From contig BCHH01000017.1 in the NCBI GenBank assembly GCA_001599595.1, forward strand, positions 490,949-554,948: a DNA stretch of 64,000 nt. The letters run 5' to 3'. Origin of the DNA: Beverwykella pulmonaria (Eukaryota > Ascomycota > Dothideomycetes > Pleosporales > Melanommataceae). Position numbers and translations under genes: made by a program. Positions 1-13,853 of this stretch are shown piece after piece. The number at the start of each line of letters is the position of its first letter. The first letter of the stretch is position 1. The notes beneath the pieces are model-generated. The model was given only the letters and a program-made list of their open reading frames with translations, searched no databases and was not told the origin of the DNA.

Positions 1-3000
1 CCACACCTTGCTCGGGCCGATGAGATTGTATAGAACAGAATGTTATCCCAATCCCCCCATCCCCTTTTAAGGTCAAAGAGTGCTGAGAATTTCCTAAGCA
101 TGTCGTAGTTGCAATTACATTGCTTCTTTCTCAATTAATTCTGTGCTAGAAAGGGGTTCGTGATAACTTAGGCGACTGGCTTAGATCCGACCAACGCGCA
201 GTGTTAAGGGGCGTAAGGTGGTTGCTTCCAAGCCCAAGTCCACCGCTCTGGTTGTCCTAGCTGGTAACGCGCCCTTCTCATTCGCTGTCTTGGATCTTGT
301 CAATGACCGAAACAAATTCGCTATTCATGGATGTATTGTCCGCCCCAAATGATTATCGTCCTTGCTTTCTGGGACTTTTCAGTGATGCTAGTATCTGTCA
401 CGTGCCCTAGTGTTCCACCACTGTTTATTATAGGCAGTCCCCTTGGTATGGACATGTAGTCATTGTGCGAGTTATTACTTCGACACTGCTTTCACACTCC
501 CTGAATACACACCAATTCTTCAGAAGACTGACCGCCTCCACCATATGTGACAGAAGATGACTTCGACTAATCATAGATCAATGAGAACGGATCTTCAAGA
601 CAAGGGAATGCTTCTGCAATACTAAGTAATGGTGCTGCTCGACCGAGAAATGCTCTTGTGGGATTAAGCAACTATTGTACGAGATCAAGAACCTACGGAC
701 GTGGTAAAAAGTGCAAGTAAAACGACGAAGATGACAATAATGACGAAAGCAGTCTAGGGCTAAGTACGCGGAAATTCGAGAGTAATTGATAATTATGACC
801 AGACGGACAACCAGAGAAGAACTTCCAGGGTTAGCCATGGGCAAGATAAGGGCTGAGCGGAATGAATCTTTTTGGAACTAGTATGAGGAAGAAGGTTTCA
901 GCGAAGTTGGGAACTTCTGACAACTGGGGATTGATTAGTTCTGATTCCAAGCTAAGCGTGAATATCAGTAGTGTTATAAATTGTGTAAAGAGGGTGGGGC
1001 TGACTCAGTGCATATCTTCAAGACATGTGTACGAAGTAGCTCGATGCATTAAATGAAAACTGACAACAGTGCATGAAAATAGAGCTATAGTGAATAAAAA
1101 GAGCTAGAGCTCCTTCGCAACGAACTTGCTCCATGGCGTAAAGAAAAATGTGAAGGAGTCGTTCGGGGGGACAAAAAGAGTTGATTCGGGTGATTCAAAC
1201 GATGAAAAAATTTGGAAGGTAGGTGCAGAACTATCAAAAGGTCACCAGGGTAAAACAAGAGGTCCCTGTGAAATCTGAGTGTTGATAGAATCGAATCCTT
1301 TGTCTTTGCATTCTTGTGTGAGGTGAGGAGAAGGTGCTGACTCATCGTCCCACCAAGACGCTAGCAACAGTGCTTGCCGACCTCATCCCGAGAGTGAATG
1401 TTCCCAAGTTCCAACCACCACGAGACTGTAGCCATCCATATCGTACGTCAAAGTTGGGATCTTTTATACACGTATAGCCTTTTTAACAGCTAATACTGTA
1501 GTGTAGATGCGTTGATTCTCCTTTCGAATGCCTTCCTCCCGTACCTCAGCGTTCAACGTCCCTCGCGTTCCGATACGCAACACGCTCATATACAAACGAG
1601 CAAAGCCTGTCAACTGCATGAGATACGAGGATATCACTACCTGAGTAGATTGAATACCAGAAGGTCTTAGAAGATGTCAGAGATTACATGCTGGCATCAG
1701 ACGACTGGGGCGTGTGCAGCACCTGTCAGACTAGGTCCTGCAGCGCTCGCGGTCATCTAGTCATGTGAACTCTATCGACTGCGAGTTCGGAGTGAATGGA
1801 AACTCTTCTATTTTATAGTGTGCAGTTCTCAACCAACGATTGAGGACGCGTCAGATTCGCTTGGAATAGAGTCCGAAGCAGGAAGATTCAGAACACACCT
1901 TAGGGCTTTAGATCCCAGTACGGAATCCAGCATTGGTTGAAAAAATTCTATGCTTACCACTCCAGATACCGGTCACTATTCAACATCCCCCGCTCTTCCG
2001 GATATCGGGTCTCGGTTGGTGTCGATAGACAGGTTATTGGCTCCCAGCTCAGTGCACAGGCCCAACCCAAGAGCCAGCATGCAGAAGAGTTCAAAACCGA
2101 TGCACAGTTTCTCGGAAATCATTCCAATGGTATGATAACTGGATTTCACAGTTTTCAGGTACACTGTTGTGTGTCTGAAGAAGACCGGCTTTGACGGACA
2201 ATCAGCCAGTGGTCACCTCCATACCAATCCTGCGTGATCAACCGCATCTAGAGTCACGCCTTCTCCTATTCTTCATCAAAAAGCCGCCGCAGCCCTTTCC
2301 TCGAATCTACTATCGCTTACCTCGCGATACTCAGTCACCCCATCATTCCAAATAGCTTACCGCTTGGCTTACCCTACGCCTCAGTTCTGCGTTACTAGCC
2401 ATAGGCAACCCTGAATTCCTAGGTCATATGGGCCTATCAAAACAGCAAGTGTTGACGAGTAAGATCACTATGAACCGCACGAGTATCAACCTCGAAGCGT
2501 ATGAGGAATTGACCTGATTTAGTTTCGGATAATGCAATAGACATTCCACATATGCCTGACGTTAGCCCATGGTTTGATGATAGAACATCATTGGGCGACT
2601 TGCATCATATCGACGTTCGAATCAAGAACCCCGGAATCGGACAAAAGTCCATTCCGACTCGCTTGTCGTGACTAGCTCCACTGATGCCCCAACGTTAATG
2701 CGGACTGGACTCGCCTATAAATTGACGCCGAGTCAGAGTCAGAAATGAATCTTGCTGTTGCATGGGTTGCATTCCTGCAGAGCCTTTTGTGTGTGTTTCC
2801 ATTATACCCTGTCGATGATCTGTTATACGTTTCAAATAACTCTGCCATGCATACATTCTTCACTCTGATCCCCCCACTCCGCCATGACACGACGTCAATG
2901 CTTGCGCACTCTATCGGTCCTATTGCAGTGCTGGCATCGTCACCGCTCATCTGTTGCTCAGCGGTAGTTGCGGCAAGACCTTTTGTTCTATTGCTTCCTG

Positions 3001-6000
3001 ATCTCCGTCTATCTGCCAGGGCGGTTCTAACAACGGAGCAATTGCATCTAGCTCCATTGCTCCCATCCATTGGATGCTCCAAGGCACGTCTTGGCGTCTT
3101 AGGATAACGCGCGGATATATCCATCCATGATGGCAACCCTGCCGAGCATCCGGATGCAGACAAGGTTAGGGCTCGACTACAGTGATTTGAGATGATGCTC
3201 AGGCCTCTCAGTCATCGAATAGCACCTGACGTAGCGAAGCTGCACTCCTAGCTTGATGCAACTGCAACCGCATCCGGAAAGCTCCATCAATCGTTATGAG
3301 CATTCATTCCCAGCCTTGCAATAACACCCCTCCTTGCGTCATAGGGAAGAGAATCAGGCCTACGATCCCACCCACTCATGGAGGGGCTTTCAGCCCATCA
3401 GTTTACGTACGCATCTACTCGCGGTATCACAGGCTGGTGTTGAGTTGTTGCCTCTCAATCCCTCGTTCGTCTCGTATCAATATCCGTCTCCCAGCCACCC
3501 ACTTACTCTCAATCTTGTACGTACGACAGACACGCCGTATCACCATTATGCGTGTCACCCATGCAAATACTCGCACGAGCTCAGCACTTTCTTTGTCCCT
3601 CCCCCTCCAAGCTCACAGCACAAACACCTCAACCACGCAGCCTCCCACTCGTCTCAAAGCGGAAAAATAAACATCATATTATCTGACAAGCTTCCGCACC
3701 TGTCAACCAAACGCAGCGCGCACAAACAGCCAATCCATCCCATGTCTCCTGATCCCTTACTGTGCATATGCGGCTAGAGGACTGCTGCATAAAGAACCTT
3801 CCTCGAGCCATGGCCCAGCTCGCTGCAGTACGCATGCACACACACCGAGCGGAGCGGACAAGGCGAAGAAACGTCAAGCGAAAATTTTGCACGCCCCGCC
3901 ACTGCCTGCTCGCCTGAGTCGTCACTGATGGCATGAGTCCAAAGCAAAACCGTCAAACGCCCCTCTCCTTCCATCATCAAGCCGGGCGGCACGTCTACTG
4001 CTTAACTACCTCTCACTCACCGCCGTCTTTTCATCCATCCATTGTCTCTTTAGTGATCAATTCCCTGTGTAATCTCGATGTTGGCCGCTCACCCAGATCT
4101 CAGCAGAGCTCTCCTTCCAGCCAACCACTGCGTCAGTACGCGGGGCCATGCATCACCTCGCAGCCTAGACCACGATCCCCACCTACTTAACACTCCCCGC
4201 CAATAGGCCGCTCAGGCTCGGGCCCATGACCGCACACCCGGCCCACAAACGCACAGCGCGCTCTCGTCTCTTGATCAAAATTGTGTGCGACCTGGGTGCA
4301 CCGCGAGTCCCCTATCCACCGCACAACCAGGTGCCCCGCGTCGCTTCATCCTCACATGATTAGTTTTTTGCGCGGAGCTACAAGTAGTAAAATTCAACGT
4401 CGGGCCATGGCGAGAAACCGCGGTTGAGCTCGAAGGGGGACAGCACGGCCTCAAATTGTCAACATGGCCTCTTTTGAGACCCAAAATCTTATGGAGATGC
4501 AGGATCATCACATATGCGTGCAAAAGAGGACGTGGGAGGCAAAAATAGGATGTGGTTGAATTGGTCATTGCTATATTTGCAGGTGCACGTTGGTTTTTTT
4601 GGGGGCGTAATGAGAGGGGGATTTTACCTTTGTTTACTCGCCTGCTTAAGTTTGGTGTGATATATGTGCACGGACTGCACGCGAGGTCCTCGTTGGTGTG
4701 AGAGGCAACAACAATAACGCCTTACCTTCTTGCTGTGGGACGCGACGACAACCTGCCCTCGCCCTCGACTCAACATGCTTGATGCCTAATGTCAGTTCGA
4801 AGACCACAAAGGTGAGACACAATCTATCGGTGGAGGAGCATTGGCTCGGCAAAGTCCTTTTGCCTTCCTCGAAGGTGAGGCAGACTTGGACGGTGACTGA
4901 CGGAAGCAAGCTGCAGCATCTCGCCACCGCAATGGCAGAGATTGCGAGCCCGCAGGCATGTTGTGCCATACAGAAACCTGTCCGCAGTGGGGTAACCGGT
5001 GAGAGCGCTCTGACGGACGTCTGATCTAGCCATCTTGTGACGCCTTTCCTGCGAGCTGTGAGCAGGCATTCCCAGTCCGGTCCACAGTAACAGGCAGGCG
5101 AAGCAGTGCGGAGGGTTTTGTCAAAGCCATTATTGATTGCAAGATGATGCCCGGGTATATGGTCTCCTCACAGATCAACCATACCGCGGCCGCCACGTCA
5201 GAGGATCTCCGATGGGGCATGCTTTGGCCGGATCTAGCGTCTTTCCAGAGCCCAGATGATTGACTGGATATGCAATGGCGGGCCAGGTGCCGCATAAACT
5301 CCACGCCATCTTGTTATCTAAGAGAGCCATGCCTGTCAGCTGCATGTCCTAGAAGTTCAACAATAGGCGCCATGCGGGAAACCCGAGCCGTTGAGCGGGA
5401 AGTTGATCAGCTGGATGATAATGGAGCCGACAGTGCTATGCACCATGCATGTGCTGATTGCTAGTGAACCATACATGTGGCGGAGTGGTATGACCGGACG
5501 TGATACCCTAGACCGGATGATGCAGCATGAGCAGATAAGGTGACTGGCGGACAATGCCTTGAGCCTGTCGGGGAGGGGTTGGCAAAGTTTGTGTCAGCCA
5601 GGGAGGGTGGTTGGGGGGTTGGCATGCCGGTCTGGGGGGGCGATGGGTAATCGAGACAGCAGCCGTGGACGTGCTCAGGGCTACACAGGTTGATTAGCTG
5701 TGTTGGAAAGGGAACTCTAGGGACGATTCATGGAACGGTCGCGAGCCGCGATTTGCCCGAAAGTCAGCGAACACAGATCTTTCTCAGAGACCAAAGAAAA
5801 TAACAGAACCAACCAATATGCTTGTCAAATGTTTTCCTCGGGCACTGATCAATGCATTGCACACAGCACTGGACCGAAGTTCGCCAGGGTTATACATGGT
5901 AAGGCATGGCGTCGAGAATTGGCCGGTTGACTTCCACTGTTCCGAATTTATGAGCACGCCGAGGACACAAACACCATTGGCCAATCGCTTGTGTGCAGTG

Positions 6001-6880
6001 ACAACAACTCGTGGAGCGGACGAGGGTTCGGCATGGGGCTTTTGGCACGTGACCGCATCTCGCTTCACAAATGCTCAACCTCACCCAGGGTGAAAGGCGC
6101 CAGATGCTCGAAAACAAATCATCCAGCCCCCATTGAAAGACTCTGGCTGAGACATGGCGACAAGGAATATGAGGGATTTTCCAGTTCAAAGGCGAAATTA
6201 TGCGGTCCAGGAAGCCACGACGCGGTGATCCCTAGCAAATGTGATATCTCTTTGCAGCTGGAACGCCGGGACGGCCTAGGGTATCATTGCAGCCGGTCTC
6301 CGCAATGCTCTAGCGGCATAACGAAAGGGATCCGTTGATCGTGGCAATATTGTTGGACGCCGCCGGGTGGGGTACTACCACATCGACTGATGATAGACCA
6401 TAGCATCAATCTATGGTCTGATTGCGGAGCCCAGCGGGAACCAAACATGGTTGTTGATGCCGACCACAGTCCCTCATCTTGAAGCATAAATAGCGGTGTT
6501 GGCGCCCTCAGGAAGACTCCATCAAGCTCAACTCTATCAGTCCCTCCACTGAAAGCAGAGAACTTCTGAGCATCTTCCATCTCTTCAGACATCAAAGCCC
6601 CTTGTGCTAGCCTTTTCTCAAGCCTTCAACGACGTCGAAAGTGGTTGTCTGTTGCCTCTCATCCAACCATCTGGTATTTGATGTAAATGTTTGTTCATGT
6701 TGATGTGGCCCCTGAGGCTGATCATTTCCAGATCCACAATCACCGATCCAATCAATTCGGCTCGGTGTTTAACCAAGACAGCACAAGGTACGTTGACAGG
6801 ACCTACCAGCCAAACAATTGGCATATAGGGCTGACATGTATGCAGACACCACATTTCCCCAGCTCTTAAATTCTTGAAAC
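1..6880. other. Gene-poor stretch, no supported gene
   Basis: No reading frame here carries a family signature or a plausible exon chain. The longest open frames (for example 2672-3163 minus and 3334-3777 plus) have the irregular composition of chance frames and lie in several overlapping frames at once. The part from about 3360 to 4080 is pyrimidine-rich on the plus strand, as fungal promoters and 5' UTRs often are, but no convincing coding region follows it. An intron-rich, fast-evolving or non-coding RNA gene could be missed by eye. Confidence 0.5.
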
Positions 6881-7246
6881 ATGTGCTTCTTCGACCAGCA
6901 CCGGTTTGTCTGCGGCGATTGGAAGTGGGGCCACTTCCGACAGCACTGTGCCAAGGAGTACAGGATTGGTGAAACTTGTGGCATGAAGCTCGTCATGCAA
7001 ACGGTGCCTGTCGGGCAGAAGTGCAAGCTTTGCGAGAAGATTGACACGAAGATCCGGCGCCGGGCCGCCGAGGTCGAGCGCGTCAACCGGTGGCAGCGCG
7101 AGGGGAGTAAGTTCCAGGCGTCCATCGGCAAATCGGTGGACTTGATTCGAGGTCTGGATAGTGAGCTCTATGATCTCCAGTGCGAGCGCAACCGGAGGCT
7201 GCAGGGCATTGGTGCGCAGTCGGCCCAGCACCATCAGATGGGTTGA
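6881..7246 (+). CDS. Small conserved cysteine-containing protein of unknown function
   Basis: A single-exon frame of 121 codons starts MCFFDQHRFVCGDWKWGHF. From memory, this opening belongs to a family of short uncharacterised proteins common in Pezizomycotina. Cysteines at residues 2, 11, 23, 33, 48 and 51, with nearby histidines, include a CxxC pair (48/51) and could bind zinc; that is inference. The second half (about 52-105) is a charged, probably helical segment rich in Arg, Glu and Lys, and the tail is Gln/His-rich. The ATG is the first in the frame and precedes the conserved opening. No signal peptide or membrane segment is visible. The 3' flank has no second exon. Function is unknown. 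Confidence 0.8.
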   Translation: MCFFDQHRFVCGDWKWGHFRQHCAKEYRIGETCGMKLVMQTVPVGQKCKLCEKIDTKIRRRAAEVERVNRWQREGSKFQASIGKSVDLIRGLDSELYDLQCERNRRLQGIGAQSAQHHQMG

Positions 7247-10200
7247 GCAGCCTTGGGTTCGAGGTCATGGCGCGGGCGTCTGAGAGTCTGTTTCATGTAC
7301 AACGGGTTGGGGTCTGAGTTGGATCGAGTCCACTCATTTTTGGAGTCTGGAAACGGGATGACACGAAAAACGATGATATTGAGAGGGAAGTCGGGATAAG
7401 GAGACGGGCGTTTACTGTTGCTTCTCTTTCTATACCTTGATCTTTCGGTTTTAATGATGAAATGAACTTCTATACCGCGAATGATTGGCCGTGTTTTGAA
7501 TCGTGGTGATGTAGCCGCTGTGATATGGGGGCGGCGAAATCGCCGTCAAATGAAATGTCGCGTATACCCGCAAGGCTTGGAATAGAAAGCGGAAAAAGCA
7601 CGGGCGACGGCAGCAACACGGCGCCCCTTGCGCCGCTGCGGGAGACGGCGCATTGGGTCGCGCGCGATGGAGATTGTATATGATGAGGGCGGCGGGCATC
7701 CGATGTGATAAGTGCTAGTGGGCGAGAATGGAGAAAGAGCGTGTTTGAGTGAAAACATCGAGGTCGTGAAAAGACTGCCCCGCAGCCAAGACGCTAACCT
7801 TATTAGTCGTAGCGTCATTTGTTGGGAACGAAGCCGGATGCCGAATCTCGGAAGACTCCCCATCAAGACTCAACACCAACACCACGATGCATATACGTAT
7901 GCATCACTCCTTGGATCGGCAATGCACCACAATATTACCTCGAGCCGCCCTCATCGTATTCCGGATGCCGACCGAACCCCCTCCTGCGACTGCGTGCTTT
8001 ATCGTATCCAGCTCCTAGCTTCTGCTCTAGCCTTCCGTCTCTGTCAGTCTGCATTGAGGTGTCCAGAGCAGGCAGTCCAAGGGTAAAAGAGATAGTCGTG
8101 TGCCACTACGATGGTTTCCGTGGATGTGCCGTGTGTTCTGACCTTCCGGGTCGTCATCGTCTTCGCCGTCTGTAAGCGCTCGTTTTCGTTGTAGAACCTT
8201 GTGTTCCATCGTAATTCTTGTATCTGTTGCACTCTTCATCTCTCATCTTGTGTCAGTGTTAGCATGCGCACGATGGCAGCCCTTTAGGGATGGGGAATCG
8301 CACCATATCAATGTCACAGAAGCGAAACGACAGCGAGAGTTCCCATCCCACGTGGCGGTCTCTGAGTGGGCCGTCTGCCTCTGTGGTCGATCGCCTCTTT
8401 GCACCCCATACTGCAACAATTCGTGGAAGAACGCCCTCAGGATTCCGGCCCTACTCGTTTCTAGTCCCGTAACTTATGTCAACCTTCGCTCTCCAGTCTG
8501 TTTCGTTTTCTTGCTGTCGGCCTATTCGGTTCTGTTTGGGTTGCGAGAGTATGAGCAGCGGGCGCGGACAGCCCTGCGTTTATGAACACGTCTCTGACGC
8601 TACTCCACGTCTCGGCGAGCAGAATAGGCGCCTAACCTATAGGGAGTCTTGTGCTACTCTCAACTCTGGTTCATTCGGCGCAGACAGGGAACATACCAGG
8701 CCACTCTCCACTGCATGGCCAATCAGGCGGCTCGACGTGTACGCGGTGGGATGGCAATGCATCACCGGTGCAGACTGTATGTCGACAAAATGGACGAAAG
8801 AGCACTCTTCTGGATGTATTGGGCACGAGGCAGGTTTGTGTGCATATCTGGGACAGATGTAAGGCACCCGACCAACCAATCAGATCGCTAAACGTCGACT
8901 CCACCTCTCTTACGCAGCCGACCTTTTCCCCTTTTCATTTCTTCTTGCTGAAGAGACACGAGACCGGCGACTATCTACTGGCTTGCATACTGCATTCGAA
9001 GAACGGGTAGTGGTCGACCAATCGAGCTGTTAACCCTACTCGCACATTCATACGCATCTTCTTCTCCCTCTTTACCCTTGATGACGTAAGCAAGCTACCT
9101 GCATATGGGGCTTCATGTAAGGCTGTCATTCACCTATGAAGCTGTCAAATATTTAACGATTCACACTCTCAAGCCCTTTTCAAAACCTCCAGCATTCAAT
9201 GGCGTGGGTTAAAATGACTTGCATCTTTAACCATCTGTACGACATTCACTCCACCAATGAATAGATCCAGCGCCACGATCAGATTTCTCGCGCGTATCGT
9301 CCCGTCGTCTTCGATCCTTGTTCAAATCTAAGCGCTCCCGTGCCCAAGCTACTTTCTGGAGACTGCGGGATGGTGGGGCACCGAAATTCAGCAAATCTTT
9401 CAATATATCCATTCCTACTCATCGCTCTTCTTGGTACATGTTAGCTCAAACTGCTTGGCAGTTGGACTACCGTCACCCGTCTATGGGTACACACATTAGC
9501 ATCAAGCTTTCTACCGAAAACCTGCGCTTTACAAGGCAAGTGCAGCGGTTTATCCCACCCGTCAGAAACGCTTTCAAACCTTTCTTGCACTCTTCAGCGC
9601 CTACTCATTCATGTCGTGCGCAATCATCAAACCCAGCATGCTTGGCAAGAAAATTCCCCTCATGTCGTCCAACCAATCAGCATCGCGAACCTTCATTACC
9701 GCGAGCTACAAAGCCGCCCGCTGCAAACCTCAGCTGATCATAACACCGGGCGCTAATGTCGCTGCAGGCTAATTAAAAGAATAAAAAACGATACAACTCG
9801 GCCATAGCAATTATGCAAATGATATCGAGATCGCGTTCCGTAATGCGGCGTGGTTCTGGGACTGGCGTTAAGCCCTGCACATGCTCTCCCCGTGCCACTT
9901 TACCTAGTTGGTTTTAGTGTTCCTAGAGATCGGTACCCCAACTTTGTCCTTATTTTGGAACAAGAGGCCTGCATGAGCGGGTTTGTAGTGTGAGCCACCA
10001 CACGGACAAATTTTGTATGAAAAAAGTGTCGACTTGTATGGAAACGCACTGACACGCTACAAACCAACCCATGGGGCCTCTTATAAGGTCTCTTATTTTA
10101 CTACAACGCTATTACCGCAGGTCAAGAGATTGTGGCTTCATTTTCAATTAAAAATGTACTCGGGGCTTCAACACACGCAGAAAACTCAAAATGCTCATTT

Positions 10201-10437
10201 CACGGCCATATCATCACGGAGGACAGTGACATTGGAAGGTTCAAAAATCCTCATTAATGTAGGATGTGAAATTTATTTTGACGAAACGGCGGACCCCAGC
10301 TTGTTGCGTGTACCAATGAATGTTATTTACTAATTACTGCTCTTCTCTAAAGTAACACTTTATAGTCTCATTATAAATGAATCTTGATCTATTGATCTAG
10401 TGTTTCGCATATAGATATACACAGACGAGCTCGATGA
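7247..10437. other. Intergenic, nothing identified
   Basis: Many short overlapping frames occur on both strands but none has a recognisable domain, exon structure or consistent codon use. Part of 7247-7500 is probably the 3' UTR of the preceding gene. No LTR, inverted-repeat element or tandem array was found. Confidence 0.45.
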
Positions 10438-12280
10438 TCAGCTACACCACTCCTTCGGATACCATCTACTCCTTTCAGTGCCGTAAATTCCTTCGACACA
10501 ATAAGTCGTCAGCCATTCAACTATTTCTTGGTCCACATTCCTCCCCAATGTCCGCCTTCTGATGTTAGTTCTCTCACTTTCTTGTCTCAGTTTCCTCTTC
10601 GTCTTGCTTGCGCCTTTTCGCAGGACTGCTGCTCGTTTGAGCTTCGGGTGGAAATCCATCAATCGCATCGGGCCCTCCAGCTAGAATCCGGACTTTGTCG
10701 TCTCTAAAGTGCCATCTTTGTGGATCAATCGCTTGTAATTTTCTTCTATCGTGGCGTTTCTAGAACTAGAATCGATTTGCTCCTCTAACAACTGTGGACT
10801 GGTATAATGTAACGGTTTCGGCTTGTCCTGATGTAGCTAGTTGATCATGGTCAGACAGCTTATAAGCTGCTCTAACTTGATCTGTACTAGAACAACGTAG
10901 TCGCCATATGATCATTGTCCCCCATCAGAAAACCCTTACATATAAGCATTAGTATAATCCACTTCGATATCCTAGGCTAGGCTGAAAATCTCGACGTTCG
11001 TTCCGTTCGTCTCGATTTCGTCGATTTGGCGCTCGTCCGGCTCTGATGGCGGTAGACTGGGGGAAATGAGGGTGAAATTCCCCATCCGCCACTTATCAAT
11101 CCTGCGCCGATCCATGGTCCCAACTAGATATGCGGCAGCTTGACCCTCACCCTGATAACCATCTTGTGGCTCGTCATCATCGCCTGTCTCGCAAACTGAT
11201 GTGTCAGCCGCGATGGCGTGCTCCAGTGCGGCTCTCTAAGTCCTTTAAGCGTGATCGAGGTCATATGTCACCCGCTGGTATTGCGTAAACCTCTTCGAGG
11301 TCGATTAGCATCAGGTACATCAGATTACCGCGATACCACATTGATAATACTTCCTATTGGGCCGAGCTCACCCCTGAATTCAATATTTAGGTTGTTGATC
11401 TATATAGGTGTGGATGCGGCAAGCTGATCGTCATACTTTTCGCAGTGCAGATCATGGTCTAGGCGCGCGTCCACTAACATTTGCTTTGCGTCTTCCAGCC
11501 TCTCCTCAATCTCGTCCTTCTCAGATTGGCTGATCGTAGTTTTTGTATTGTTGAATTATCTGTGATCTGTGTGTCATCCAGAGGCATCACAACCGGTGGA
11601 AGTCTTTGTAGGCTCATTGGTCTTTTGTCGGGTCATGCTCTACGTCCTTTTTCTCTGCTGTGATAGCTTGTGCATTCTCTTGTTTCATGTTTTCCTCACC
11701 AATGCAGTCTGGGAGAATGCCTGACTTAGTAGACACATTCTCATAGATCGCGACAACATCCATCACAAAATTCATCCGTTGCTCCTTAGCCTCTTCGGCC
11801 GTCACTTCAAATTCTTTCCTCCTCTTCTCCCTTTTCTTTGGTATCTTTATTTTGGTAGCGCAGCCACTGTGTTTTATGGTGGACGCTTGATTGTCGGCTT
11901 CAATTCTTGTGACCTGCCGTTCAAACTCAACCTTGAAAGACCGATAATCTCGGTCAGCCATTGCTGAGTCCCGCATCTTTTCAGAGAGCTCTTGTGATAA
12001 ATGCAAAGCCAGAACGGTTTTCTCTCCGTCATTTGGTTTGACGATACGAACAGGACCATCTGTCTACATCTCTTCATCGTCCGATTCGCGTTCCAGCGCC
12101 CCGGATAAACCGAAAGACCTATCCAAAGAGCTTTCACTATCCTGGTGGGGCTCTCCACCGCTAGGTGTGCCATAGGAAGATTGCTGACAGGTCGTCACGT
12201 CGCGGAGATCGGCTCTAGAGATATCTTCAACTTAGAGAGCGATGAGTGTAGGCAGGGTGACGACAGCAGTAACTATGATG
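10438..12280 (-). pseudogene. Decayed gene of unknown function, split by a solo LTR
   Basis: Read on the minus strand, several coding-like blocks follow each other. The first (about 12240-11614) is acidic then charged, with an in-frame TAG at 12064-12066. A helical block lies near 11540-11430, and a block of about 100 codons at about 11225-10941 runs up to the LTR. A final block (10802-10438) ends in a basic stretch and a stop. Frames change between the first three blocks, so small indels have occurred. The reading frame is exactly continuous across the LTR once the 133-bp LTR and one copy of its 5-bp duplication are removed. At least three in-frame TAG codons disrupt it. I do not recognise the family. 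The upstream limit is uncertain and may lie beyond 12280. Confidence 0.6.
10808..10940 (+). repeat. Solo LTR, Ty1/copia type (copy 1)
   Basis: A 133-bp sequence begins TGTAACGGTTT and ends AAAACCCTTACA, with the TG...CA termini expected of an LTR. It is flanked by a perfect 5-bp duplication TATAA (10803-10807 and 10941-10945). Three related copies lie at 15124, 57892 and 60294; the last is attached to copia RNase H coding sequence, which identifies the family. No internal retrotransposon sequence adjoins this copy, so it is a solo LTR left by recombination. It sits inside a decayed gene. Confidence 0.93.
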
Positions 12281-12289
12281 CTCTCGGGG

Positions 12290-13853
12290 ATGGCATTAGG
12301 CTCGACGACGATGACGAAAATAAAGATGATGATGAAATTCTAAATGCTAACTATATATTTGCAGAACTGCTCCACAAGCTAGATATGTGGAAGTCTACTT
12401 TAACAGCATCCATCCAATTCCACTATCTAATCCCCCTCTCCTCCGCCTTAATAAGCGACACCGCCGCCGCCGGGAGACCAAAGGGCTGCAGCGATTCGCC
12501 GAAACTCCACTTCTCCTCCTTTCCATCCCTTCACTCTATCCAAATATCATATTGTCTGGCAAATTCCTGTTCCTTAGCTTCGCATTTTGGGTTCTTGTGG
12601 TTGGGAGGGAGGAGGTGCAGGACAACTGCACTTTAACGGCTACGAGTGGCACTCATTTCGAACCACGGGGACGGGCGCATGACGCACAGGCAAGGCCCGC
12701 CCCCACCCACGCTCCTTCCAACTCACTCACCACTGTACTCGTCAAGTCTTCTTTCTTCTCCTTCAACGTCGCCAATTAAACAAAATATCCGTACTATGGT
12801 ATTGATTTTCTTGTCACTCCAACTCGTCCATTTTCCGTAAGACGAGAGGAAGATTGTAGATGTTTGAGGTGAGAAAGAAGGAGAGCACGAGGGTAGTTGA
12901 TGGGTTAGAAGGCGTCTGAAGTGCGAAAGCGTCTGAAGTGTGAGGGTGCGGTGCGGATGCTGCACAAGGCGAGGACGGGGGATGGAGGAAGGGTATCATA
13001 TGGTAGGCGTGTGTGTTGTGTAGTTATACAGCATAGTTGGTAGGTACTACTGAGGCTAGAGTAGTTTGATGTAGATCTTGCAAACTCTATAGTGTTTTGT
13101 GATCTGCGAGTGTATTTTGGTTCAATCTGTGACTCGGTGCGGTAAGATGGAAATCTGGCAGTGTGTAGCTGGAAATACATGTAAACGAAGGGAATTGCAA
13201 TGCGTGCTTTGTGGAGATGGCAAGTCAAGGAGAGATTTCTACTGAACTGGTTTGCTCTGAGGATAAAGCCGAGATGGTTTCCATAATGAGATATATAAGA
13301 GCTTTGTTCTCTTGTTCATTTATGGGTGGTAATCATATTCTAAAAATATAGAAATGATGCTTCTTTGAACTATTGCGATATTGTCGGTACACGACTACTG
13401 CTTGATTTTTATTATCTTCGAAGTGTCTAATCCTTTGTTGAGAGGCCGGTTTATTGGCATACATTGTGTAGTCGCGTTCCATATGCCTGTTGACCACATT
13501 GGTTTTGATAATGCCGCAGCTTTGAGCTATTCAGCTGACCAACAACTCTTTGTTATAAACAAAGTCATTGTGCGATGAACTTTTTATCTTTTCCGAATCA
13601 CCCCCAAGAGGACTAATCGTTTACATATAAAACACACCTTCCCGATCCTCTAGGATTCCCCTCTATCGTCCTCCGAAGCATCAGTATCACCACCAACGTC
13701 GATTAGGATACCCTTTCCTAGTCAACCCACGACACTTGTCGTTATTGACCAACAAGTTGGTCTTCATCGCTTCACTTACTTTTTCTGACTCTCCGGTAGA
13801 GTTTCAGTAACAGAGAGGTATCCCCGCAATCCCCCGTCGATCAGGAGGCTAAC
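12290..13853. other. Intergenic and upstream region of the 13854 gene
   Basis: No supported gene. A plus-strand frame at 12387-12779 opens with a stretch slightly reminiscent of a fungal transcription-factor middle domain, but it soon becomes unlike any protein and is not called. An acidic GAC/GAT-rich run lies at 12300-12350. A TATA-like ATATAAAACA at 13625-13634 and a pyrimidine-rich stretch to about 13790 probably belong to the promoter and 5' UTR of the gene at 13854. Confidence 0.4.

Noticed and set aside
2672..3163. 163-codon minus-strand open frame
   Set aside because: Composition is irregular, another long frame overlaps on the opposite strand, and no motif is present.
12387..12779. 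Plus-strand frame starting like a transcription-factor middle domain (YFNSIHPIPLSNP)
   Set aside because: The similarity is very short and the rest of the frame is not protein-like.
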